From: Owenia fusiformis | Lineage: Eukaryota > Annelida > Polychaeta > Sabellida > Oweniidae | Direction: 5' to 3' | Assembly: GCA_903813345.2 (NCBI GenBank) | Contig: CAIIXF020000001.1 | Location: 14,589,915-14,653,914 of the forward strand | Length of the DNA: 64,000 bases | Shown here: positions 21,695 through 32,234 of the stretch, one piece after another | Layout: each line of letters starts with the position of its first letter | Numbering within the stretch: the stretch's first letter is position 1 | Notes under the pieces: generated by a model | Database searches by the model: none | The model's input: the letters and a program-made list of their open reading frames with translations, nothing else | Told to the model about the DNA's origin: nothing | Program-made: the position numbers and the translations under genes

Positions 21695-22108
21695 GGTCAG
21701 GGTGCATGATGGGAAATTTTCTGCATTCCTCAATTGAGTCACATGTTATTTTTCAAACAAGAATCACTCCTTCCCTTCATTGTCTATATCTTCAAGTTTT
21801 GCACAAAGAGTGCACTTATGTGCCTAGAAAAGACTTGTGAGAAGATTGTTTTGATAAAGTGTATAAAAAACAAGAAAATTCAGTGAAAAAAATCAGAAAA
21901 TTTTCAGAAATATTTTTCACTGAATTTTCTCATTTTTTATACATTTTACAAAACAAACCTTCTCACAAGGCTTTTCTAGGCACAGAAGTGCATTCTTTGT
22001 GCAAACTTGGAAGATGTAGACAATGTGGGGAAGGAGTTATTCATGTTTGAAAAATAACATGTGACTCAATTGAGGAATGCAGAAAATTTCCCAACATGCA
22101 CCCTGTCC
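21695..22108. mobile_element. TTAA-flanked hairpin element, 414 bp
   Basis: Two arms of nearly 200 bp are almost mirror images (GGTCAGGGTGCATGATGGG on the left, CCCAACATGCACCCTGTCC on the right), with a short loop near 21900. TTAA stands on both sides (21691-21694, 22109-22112), the duplication used by piggyBac and Kolobok elements. No coding sequence. Confidence 0.8.
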
Positions 22109-22114
22109 TTAAAC

Positions 22115-24069
22115 TGACTGGAGGTCCAGAACTCTTTTATCTTGGTTCAAAAAAAAAATCCAGCCGGTTTTGCCATTTTTTGTTTTGTCATTTCCTGTTA
22201 ACTTCCATAGCACCTTAAACCCAATATGTTCTAGAGCCGCCAGTGGCGAGCCAGTGAGAAGATATGTCATAGAAATAATACCAATTTCCTTATAAATAGT
22301 TACCATATACTTTTAATGTTACATAAGGTATATAGAGGGCAGTATTTGCAAATTAAAAAATGAAAATCAAATACGGATTGCTCCAAAATCGCACTGAACG
22401 AATATTACGGAGATAGGCAAAATTCGAGGACCAGCGAAATTTGAACCGGCGAAACTAAATTCAGTAATTGTAAGTATTTGCAATGTTTGTACAGTTTATA
22501 ATTTATTGGTGTTATCAGCTATGAATAAATCAATCTTTTGATACTATATAATGATCTCACGCACCGTTATGACTGAGTCGTAGGCATTTTATGTTAGCAC
22601 TTGCATCGCCAACTTTATGGTCGATGTTCATTTTTGCTGAGTTCCAGTTTTCTATTATCTAGCTAAGCTTCTAGTTTTAATGAGCATAAGAGTAGCTGGG
22701 CATAGAGCAGATGAGTGAATAGCCTCACAAAAAGATTGCAGTAAAATGATTGAAACCAAGCCAAGTATTGTGTCCGGGGGGGGGGGGGGTGGTTAGGAGT
22801 TACTGTATATGAATTTTGGCTGGGGTCCTAGGCTAAACTCTCAAATATCAATAAGTTCCCATACCAAACTGTGAAATTCCAATGTGTTCCCGTACCAACC
22901 AAAATAACGTCCAAAAGCCATACCCTGGGAGCCATATGGCTAAATATAGGGCCAAAGCCATTCCAAATGTCCAGATACATGTATAAGACCAATGCCATAC
23001 CAAATGTCTAAATATAGGACCAATGCCATACCAGATGTCCAAAGTAGAAAAAGCTAACATTCAAATTGAAGAAGTCCCTGAGAAGAAGTCTGATCCATGA
23101 GGAAAACGATCCAAAACAACCTCAAATTAGGATATATGTAACTACTAGACATTATACCATACCAGAAGTATGAGGTAGCATATTTTCCACGACCATTCTC
23201 ATACCAGAAAGTAGAAAAATCTGACCATTGCCAATTGCCATACCTCATAAGTCATAAGGTGAGGGCATTCTCATACCAGATCCTAAAATATGGCTCCATT
23301 GCCATACCAAATGTCAAAAAAGGTACCCCATGTGCACCGAGGATCCCCATCAAGGTTTACATACAGTGAACCTCCCGGGCCTCCGAGCTTATATGGACGC
23401 CTTGCCTGGCTTAGTTATCAACTCTCTGTGTTGTAGATCATTGGCATTTCAGATTCAGAGAGTACAAAACTGCACCTGACAGGTTTGGTAAAGGGTGCCC
23501 CACCCAACGCCCCAGCACTGATGAGTTAGACTATCAGAGTTTTACATCCATGGGTTTTCAAGAAAAAGTCTATGATCAGACTTACATCATATATTGTTGT
23601 ATCAAGAATTCAAGATCCATATCATATTTATGAATAAAGACAGCCATGCTTGTGTGAAACTCCTGGGTTGTATCATTTCTGGCCTGAGTAGTATTGCCTA
23701 CACCTTAAAATTCTGCCTTTGCCTATTCTAAAATCCCAGCAGAGTTTTAACTTGCTGAACTAGGACTAGGTATTTCTTGGTTTCCTTGAGCTCTAAAAAG
23801 CTTGCATTTAAAATGTAGTTTACATTTTTGTCATTATAAATAGTCTTGCATCAAGTCTCTTGACCCCCTCAGCCCCATCTCAGGGCTATTAAGCCAGCTT
23901 TTACCAGGGGGAGGTACAGTTTTCAAAGATTCCAGGAGGGGGGTTCTTTGGCAATGTTGGCCCAAAATTACTTGAAGTTCTCATAAAAACTGCATAATTT
24001 TGAAAGAACCTTTGGTCTGACCCCCAGAACACCCCCCCCCCACTGGCTATGGCCTGTATCTACTACTTC
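22115..24069. other. Intergenic with irregular CCATACCAAATGTC repeats
   Basis: Between about 22850 and 23320 motifs such as GCCATACCAAATGTCC and AATATAGGRCCAATGCC recur at irregular spacing. Otherwise nothing is recognised. Confidence 0.4.
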
Positions 24070-24270
24070 CAGGGGCGGATCCAGGAACAAACAAGGGGGG
24101 CCCAAATTTCAGGTCAGAGGAACAAACTTTTGGGCCCCAAAAATCGAAAAGTAGGCCTTAGAAGGCCCATTAATGACCAAAAGGCCCACTTTTTCGGGCT
24201 TTAAGGCCTTTTTTGGCCCAATTTTTTTTCTGGGCCCAACTTAGGGGGGGGGGGGGCATGGCCACTGACT
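24070..24270. mobile_element. GGCC-rich element, another copy
   Basis: It begins CAGGGGCGGATCC, carries GGGCCCCAAAAATC and AAGGCCCA motifs, and ends in a G-run followed by GGCCACTG. The orientation is opposite to the 16171 copy. Confidence 0.6.
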
Positions 24271-24952
24271 TCTATTGTGGATAGGTTATTTCTCCTTCAT
24301 GTCTCTTTCTCTTTGCAATCATTTAGATTATGCATTGACACTACATTTTTAAGCCTTAAAAATCTTTTGGATCTGGATAACAAGTCAAGAGTTTGAAGTC
24401 CCTGATGTTAAATCTAATTCTATGAGTACAATATCCAAACCTTATTTAGTCAACATGAGGTCATTGATGTTCTTTGGATGATGTGAGATATGTGGGGACT
24501 AAGTCATCCCCCTCTTATATTCTCTATATAAGTTTCAATATAGAAAATATAAGTGGGAGGGGTTGAATTACCCAATTACCCCCATGGTGAGATATAGCAG
24601 GGAAAGTCTAAGACATTTGTTTTAGAGAGAAGGATGTTATGAATGCCATGGTTGTTTATCTTGAAAACTATGCTGGACAACAATCCGGGATATTGGCCAT
24701 GTGAAAATGAATAGCTTTACCATAAACAAGCCATAATTTAACATAAACATATACAAAAGCCCTCCTTGCTCTGAATTTGGATCCTTCTTTAGTGAGAAAG
24801 ACTAAACAAGATAAACAGAGCCCAAAAAATTGACTATGATTTATCATAAGTATTCAAGAACAAAATAAAAGAATAAAATGGGAGAGAAATCATGTACATT
24901 TAATAATTTATTAAGTAATTATCCTCATACTCAATATGACTGAAAAACAATA

Positions 24953-26246
24953 CACGGTGTATAACCCAAACGCTCCTACATGCACGACGGAGCGTTTCAT
25001 TACTGAAATTTAACAAAGAAACGCTCCGGAGTAGGAAAACTGTCTGGCGGGAATGATGAGCCGTCTGACAATTTCCCCAATAATGGGAATAAGATGTATG
25101 AGTTACATATTTCAAGTATACCATTCGATGGGTGTGATATTCATGTTGTACGTGGCTGGCTGTTGACGTTTGAAGCAATTAGGAAGAGCTGTACGAAGCA
25201 GTATAGTTATCAAAATTCAAAAACGTATTTGTCATTCTACCGGTCAAAACCCCTTTTGTCGATACATGTGATTAGTTGAGCCAAGATTAGAGCACCAACG
25301 TATATTTTAGTCAAATTCCAATGCTTCAACGCACCATACATTATCGTAATAGTGATTTGATGACCGAAAATCCAGTCTTAAAAATGATGACATTCTCATA
25401 TTCAAGAAACGCTCCGATCTGGTTAACACAGTGAATTGGAAACGCTCCGGTAGTCTAGATCAGTTAAGGAAATATATAGCTTGCCTTTCCTTTTCAGGAA
25501 GAGAAAGAAAAGATCTATTATACCCCTTGGCATCAATAGAAGAAAGATTAATTCACATATAACTTTTCGTTTTTTTCTATAGTTTTATGATTTAGCACAT
25601 ATGTAGGCATGACATCATCTAATGTATAGGCTTTAATCAGCTAGTTGCACGTTTAGCACCACCAGGTTCAGATGTTTCAATTTGCCTAACAAGTACAACA
25701 CGTTTTTGAGAGATAGATTCGATTCGGAACTCTTCTCTAATAATCTGAAAATGATATCAAAACAAAATGGTAAGAGCGTTTCTAAAATTGTGTTCTAAAT
25801 CGACGGAGCGTTTCGAGGAAAACAAGCGATTTCTCGAGAACAAGTAATGGATTTGGACTGGGATTTTAGGAAATGAGAATATACAAGTTTGTGATCTACT
25901 ACTTAAACAGAAAGATTAACGTTTTCATAAAAATACTAGTTTAATTCGTAATTTGTGGTCAAATCGTCATCTTCAGATTCGTTCGATCTACACTACGGAG
26001 CTTTGATCAAGCAAATAACAGTTTACCACCAGAAGTTGAATAAATAATATCTTAGCTCACGGTATTGTTCATCGAATGGTACATAATATTTCACCATGAC
26101 ATATGATATGTAAGAGAAACGAGAGAAATAATACTTACGGTCATAGTAGAATCTTCATTAGCCGCCATTTTATTTCGCTCCGGAGCGTTTCCGCGTAAAT
26201 GTAACGCTCCGTCGTGCATGTAGGAGCGTTTGGGTTATACACCGTG
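24953..26246. mobile_element. Transib-like element, 1294 bp, with internal gene-like ORF
   Basis: Perfect 44-bp terminal inverted repeats (24953-24996, 26203-26246) start with CACGGTG. CAATA flanks both sides (24948-24952, 26247-26251). A CACRGTG-type heptamer with 5-bp duplications is the signature of Transib elements, the family related to RAG1 recombination signals. About eight internal GGAGCGTTTC / AAACGCTCC motifs in both orientations may be transposase-binding repeats. There is no transposase frame, so it is non-autonomous. A small spliced ORF lies inside on the minus strand. Confidence 0.75.
25637..26168 (-). CDS. Small two-exon ORF (45 residues) inside the Transib-like element
   Basis: Exon 1 is 26168-26139 and exon 2 is 25744-25637; donor GTAAGT, acceptor ATTTTCAG, phase 0. 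The start context AAAATGGCGG is a good animal initiation site. The product starts MAANEDSTMT and contains EEFRIESISQKRVVLVRQ; it is charged, soluble and lacks a signal peptide or membrane segment. I do not recognise it. It could be part of a captured host gene or element cargo. The splice signals and frame agreement argue against chance, but the short length keeps confidence moderate. Confidence 0.45.
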
Positions 26247-26251
26247 CAATA

Positions 26252-26999
26252 GTGCTGGTATACACATTGTTTGTTAATATTGGGAAGGGATTTGCTATTT
26301 TAGAGGAGTTGTTTTCTCATTACTTCTTCTTTTTGGGTAAATGTTCAAATTCCCAACATTGAAATGTAAAAAAAGTTTCTTACCCTTTGGTAAACCTTTT
26401 TCTATTTCTGTAAACAAGTAATTAATCACACGCATATTGTTTTTCCAATGATTTTTTCTATGTAATTACCTATACTGAAAAAGAGAGTGTCATTTTATGG
26501 AATTTTAACACCAACCACATGACTCCATTCAGCAGTACATGTTTGTTCAGGATAACAAGTTGACATGATTTAGCCCCAAGACAAAGATTTATTTCTCCTG
26601 GCTTGTTGGTCTTGAAAATCATATTACTTTCAGCTGATGCTGTGAATTGTTTACCAAAGTAATTTTTCTGGCTATTCTGTTTATACAAGGAAGTAGTGAA
26701 AGGATAAGGTGATAGCAAAGCTATATAACGATTTGTAATAATATATAATACTGCGTTTCAGGCCCTTCTCAATCAATTTAGTTGATAACTGGTTCTTATT
26801 CCATACTTAGTAGTGTTATAGGTAAATAACATGCGGGAATATAATTGATATCAGAGGTGAGCGGGTGATATATATTAAATTGAGATAAAATATTCATGTT
26901 TTGATCGTAATTATCATCTGTCACTAGATGAAGGTTCCATAGCATTCAATGCTCACTTAATCCTGATAATCTACTAAGTATAGAATAAATCAGTTATTA
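26252..26999. other. Intergenic, nothing recognised
   Basis: AT-rich; no supported feature. Confidence 0.4.
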
Positions 27000-28165
27000 T
27001 CCCATCGAACGAAGTTCGAAGGGATATAGGGAACGCCTCCGTCCGTCCGTCCATCCGTACATACGTCCGTCCGTCCGTCCGTCCGTCCGGGCAATAACTC
27101 AAATACCGTTGGCCCGATTTTATTCATATTTTGTACACATATACTAGTGCCTTACGGTAATGCCGGATTGTCGGCAGCGGCAGTAGATACTCTCAATTGC
27201 CGGTAATAAAATCCATTGCCGATAATCGCCATGCTGCTGCAACATGATTGGCATTGCGATCCATTGTCAAATTTACGAAACAATGTTCGTTTAAGAATAT
27301 TTTATCAATCATGTATATTTCAATCTCCACATTTGAAGAGCTAATCTGTCAATCAACTGCAAATCATTCGTAAAAGGCGGGAGGATAAGCAAAACCCCGC
27401 CCACTTCTGTCAATCATCTCCCATGCCGCGAGATTAACAAATAACGTGACGTGATATTTCGGTGAAGTAAAAACAAACACAAATAATTTGATCAATTTTG
27501 ATCGAATTCACTCTATATTATCATTCAAAGACTTCCTAACAATACACAATCACACACGAGATACACGATGATACAATATATCCACTGTAGTTGATGTGAG
27601 CGGGAAATCAAGCTGAGAAATCGGCTTCGTTAAGGATTTTTCCAAATATTTTAGTTTCACTTTCAGATTTTTCCCCGGGATTTTAGGAACATTATCAGTG
27701 TCAACGATTATCGGTAACGGTAAGGTAATGGAGGTGAAATTTACCGGCAGTGAGATCCATTACCGTTGCAAGCACTAACATATACCCTATGGGAGTAAAA
27801 GTTCTGCTCGAAAGCCGATTTTCAAAATGGCTGCTCATTTAAAAATGGAGGCCATTTTAGTGCCGATTTTACAGTAATTTAGGTGCAATATGTAAAACTG
27901 TAATAGCAATATGTTTTAAATGTAAAAAAAAATATTGTTCATATTTGGTATGTGAATACGTATAAGCATGGCACACTGTCTAATGACACTTTTGGTAGAG
28001 GGCGGTCATTTTTCAAAATGGCCGCCATTTTAATGTATTTTACTATAACTCGAAAAGTAGTGGAGCGATTTTGTTCATATTTGGTATGTGAATACTATAA
28101 GCATGGCACACTGTCTAATGACACTTTTGGTAGAAGGTGCCTCTTTTGAAAAATGTTCGATGGGA
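27000..28165. repeat. Repeat beginning TCCCATCGAACGAAG, interrupted by an hAT element
   Basis: The left end, TCCCATCGAAC, is mirrored by GTTCGATGGGA near 28150, with a GTCCGTCC microsatellite near 27040. Internal direct repeats (GCATGGCACACTGTCTAATG) occur at 27966 and 28101. The parts flanking the insertion (TTTGTAC / CCTATGGGAG) join once the inserted element is removed. Confidence 0.6.
27145..27777. mobile_element. hAT-type non-autonomous element, 633 bp
   Basis: The ends read TAGTGCCTTACGGTAATG on the left and CATTACCGTTGCAAGCACTA on the right (inverted). ACATATAC is duplicated on both sides (27137-27144, 27778-27785). An 8-bp duplication with TA-G ends fits the hAT superfamily. No transposase. 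Confidence 0.8.
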
Positions 28166-28209
28166 TTCGCTACGCTTTGGCGTTGCCGTTGTTCTGGTTA
28201 AATGCTCGA

Positions 28210-28306
28210 TTTTTGATACAGGGTATATCCCTCGGTAAATACAATACATCAACCCTCGGGTAGATATTATTATTGTATTCCCCTCAGATAAACCCTGTAT
28301 CAAAAA
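28210..28306. repeat. Hairpin with TTTTTGATACAGGGT ends
   Basis: The left end is TTTTTGATACAGGGT and the right end ACCCTGTATCAAAAA, with imperfect pairing inward and a loop near 28255. Confidence 0.7.
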
Positions 28307-28397
28307 CCTCCAATTAAATAACCTCTATATATTCCTCTACCTGTATGTTTGTGTACTTATCTTGATATAATATCATAGGATTGTAAATATTTATGTC

Positions 28398-28530
28398 TCC
28401 AACAAAAGTGGTGACATATTGTTATGGGTCTCAAACTTTTTGTGATTTGTTCAAATGTTTGTGTTCAGTGATTGGTGTTCAATGTCTGTCACAAATGGCA
28501 GGTGGTGACATTTTGCATGTTTTTAATAAA
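28398..28530 (+). repeat. Copy of dispersed GTGACATTTTGCATG family
   Basis: GTGGTGACATATTGTTATGG at the left and GGTGGTGACATTTTGCATG at the right, with TTCAGTGATTGGTGTTC between. Confidence 0.5.
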
Positions 28531-28534
28531 ATGC

Positions 28535-31500
28535 CTTGTTCCATATTTGTGTTCTGCAAATAAATGGAAATAAAAATGCTCAAGCATTATTACCCATAGC
28601 TGATCATATTGATTTGAAATATTCTGATATCATAATTTATATTTATTTACATCTGGCCCATTTATCATTGTGTGACCATGCTTGATTAAACACATATATG
28701 CTTAACCTTTAAAAGTTTAAATTAGATGTATAGTATTATATTAGGATATTTAGACCTGATTTTTTACTATTAATGCACCTTCTCACAAAAAGATATACTA
28801 TTTTATTTTGCTTATAGTTTATACGAAGTTTCAAATAAGCTTTTAAGGTATGGGTTTTGCTTAACAGATCAATTTTAAGTAAACATACATTCCTTGAGGT
28901 GGAAAGTTTTCACAAATATTCTTCGTGATTTTTTTGTATGACAATTGTATTTCAACAAAATAATATAAATTTATTACTTGAAGTCTATAATTAAATTGAT
29001 AATGAATGCATTTTAATATAAGTTTTCCTGCCAGCTCCATGACAATTCTGAATGGGATGTTAACATGTGAAAACATGAAAGAAATATACAATTTTAATAT
29101 CAGTATTCCTAGCCTGCGGTCCTATTCTCTATACTGCTCTTAAGAAATACAAAATAAGAATATTTAGAGTTTTTATTCAATAATTTATGTTGATGTATAC
29201 CCATGGTTGACATGATGAGAAATATAACATATAAACATCCACCACTCCAATTCAGCTTCGGAGATGTTTCGTGAGATTCTATTGAAAAGTGATCACCCAT
29301 ATTTAACCTATTCACAACTTGAGATTTCATCGCCTAAAATGAATATGATTCAAATTACAGAAATAGTAACGATGCATATCAAAATGTTGGAAATAGAACA
29401 CAGTTTTTAACATGGAAACCTTTGCTCAGTTTATGTCATTGATAGTGGGGTGATAGGATAAAAAATATCAACAAGACATTCCAAATCAAGACATCTCAAA
29501 GCAAGGTTAAATTAAGCTTATTCCAAAACAACATGACCCAAGCCAACTATTTCCATGACAAGACTTCCAAAGCATTGACATCTTATGTCAACTCTTTCAA
29601 AGTGAAGATATCCCAAAACGAGTCATTTAAAAATCGACTATTTCCATTTGGTTTCAAGTTTGTTTTTGATAAGCTATGATAAATGCTATTTCTCTAATTA
29701 GTTAGTTGGTTTAAGAGTAAATGCATGTAGGATTGATTCTAGTTTTTTATAGACTGAGGGAGAAAGGGAATTATTTAATCACCAGATTTAATATTTTGCA
29801 CCTAAAAATGCATATTGCTCCACAACTTTTCTTTAGGAAAAAGATGTCTAGAATTGATAAAAAGGATTGTAAATTACAATGTTGATCATCTATTGCTCCT
29901 TTATTCAAAATTCAAAACTGTAGCTAAATTACATGGTAGATGGAGATTGAAGAAGTCTGTATTCACATTAGGTTAGGCATTAGCATAGTTCCATTCATAA
30001 AGTCATGTCTCAAGTTAGAATCAAATAAACATCAAATGTTTTCTAAAGACCAAATTGGAATTCAATATATCTCTTTGGAAGAAAGACGTTTTAAACTATT
30101 TAACGGTGTGTCTAAATATCTTTTAAGTGTTATTATTCTTTACGTTTATCAAATAAACTAAATAAAGCTTTGCGATTTAGAAAATGTCAAAGTGGTCATA
30201 TAATTTGAGGCAAAATCACCGAAACTCATATAGGTATAGGTATGTACAACTTAATTGAGTTTATTCCAAATAAAATAGAGATGAAAATCTAGACATTTTT
30301 GGAAATGTGTATATTATAACTTTTAGATCATATCACTTTGAATGTTTTCAAATACTGTCAGTTTTGTATAAATAATAGTTATTCTATAAAATTGTACATG
30401 GTTGTTTTGAGAAATCCTTGTTCAAATGGTGAATGAAGTTTAGTCAAGTGAGATATAACATATTCATGTTCAGATTTCAAGGATAGAAAATTCAGTTTCA
30501 AAATGAGGTCATTAACACCATTTTAAAGCTATTGCATCAAACTAAGATACAAGGGTGTTTAAAGGTGCAATAAAGACTTGAAATGCATTGAGAGTTGCAA
30601 TGAATTTAGAGAAAAGTGATCAAATATTTCAGGTCTTCAGATAATAGAATAAGGATTGTATTCGTGAAACATTATCTTTTCAAGACATTTTAAAATTTTT
30701 ATACTCCATTCTTTGCTGCCCCTTTAACATGATTACGTATTTTCACTGTTATCTATCAGATGATAGTGAAACATGATTGAACCCTTAAAAATGCTCACCT
30801 TTGTTATCTTTCTGACTAAAACCTGTTAAAATCGAAATATAACTTGCAAAACCGGATTATATGTAGAGTGGTGAACATATCCAGAAAAGACCAGTCACAT
30901 CTTTATCAGGAGAGCTGTCAACTCATCTGATAAGAAGTGTTCTAAAGAAGTCCCAGTGAAACTTGATGCTATGTTTTGGTCTCTCACAAGATGTTGCATA
31001 CTTTTAAATAAAATACAGTTTTAATTGTGCGATCTTATATGGTGAAATAAAAAAACTTAAAATGTGTAACATAGGTGGCACATATCAGTGGGTTTGTCTC
31101 ATCATATAATTTTGAAATTATCGTGTTTTTTAAATAAAGTGGCGAAATTAACTAGATAAGAAACTAGTTACGCATTTGTTTAAAGGGTGGTAGTTTATAG
31201 TATGTATGAAACCCCTGCATATATTTAAAAAGGATACAGGATACAGTTAAGTTGCAAATGGAGCGGGTATTCTCTATCTTTGTCTATTGGGCTTTTCTGG
31301 TAATAATACATTGCAAACTGCTCGATGAATCTATACAATGTATACATGTAGTAGAACACTTGGAATATGTCAATAAACAAAAGTCCTCCATTTGCAACTT
31401 CGCTGTAGCTTGTATTTCTTTTAAAGGAACACAGGATACAGTATGGGGGTATAGTAGTGTGATATAGGGCAATTACTTTTTGTATAATCAGACAACTAGA

Positions 31501-32069
31501 CAGTTTTAACTTTCAATTTAATAAGAAAATATACCATTTTTATGAAAATCCACCATTGATAATGAATGAACAACTGTTTTTCCAAGCTTTAGCTTTGAAA
31601 TGTATTTACATTTTTACCCTTTGTAAACACTTTTTTTTAATATGATTCTGTTTTTATTGACTTTTATGGGCCATCTATAAATAAAAACTCCTCTTCCGAA
31701 TTCAATTATTTTTTATTTTTCATTCCCTTTGTTATAGTTGGGACTTCTTGATTTCACAGTATCATCACCAAATGAGCCAACATTGTTCTATTGATATATT
31801 AAAGTGTATAGTCTTTGATATGTGCAAAGTTAGGGTAAATGTTATAAATATGATTAAAATATATGGAAACAATCCAAATATATATAGCATATTTAGATTT
31901 CACCTTGGGGAGCCCAAGTACTTAAATACATGTATTTTGAGAATGAAAATGCAAAAACATATAGCACTTGACATAAACCCGATTGAGGATCACTTTTAAG
32001 GCCAGGGTGTTTTTACATGTAACACTATCTGTTTATGTTGATGCGCTAACAGTTAACTTATTACTTTAG
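28535..32069. other. Upstream of SLC6 gene, nothing recognised
   Basis: About 3.5 kb of AT-rich sequence without repeats or domains that I can name. It may hold promoter elements of the SLC6 gene. Confidence 0.4.
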
Positions 32070-32171
32070 GCACAGCGAAGCATTGGCACCTGACTGTATT
32101 GAAAGGACATCAATTAAAATATATATCGGATGATAAGGAGTTCTAATTGAGATATCACAGCCCAAGAGAAG

Positions 32172-32234
32172 ATGCCCTGTTTTGACAAGCAGAAGAAATG
32201 GGTGTTGAACCATCTTCCTGGTCAGTCTGATAAG
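32172..32234 (+). CDS. SLC6 exon 1 (start codon)
   Basis: ATG in context GAAGATGCCC is followed by 21 codons ([10 protein letters not shown]...) to donor GTCAGT, phase 0, matching the next exon. A TTACTTTAG acceptor at 32069 suggests the exon's 5'UTR begins at 32070 after a further upstream intron. There is no homology to confirm it, since SLC6 N-termini vary. Confidence 0.6.
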
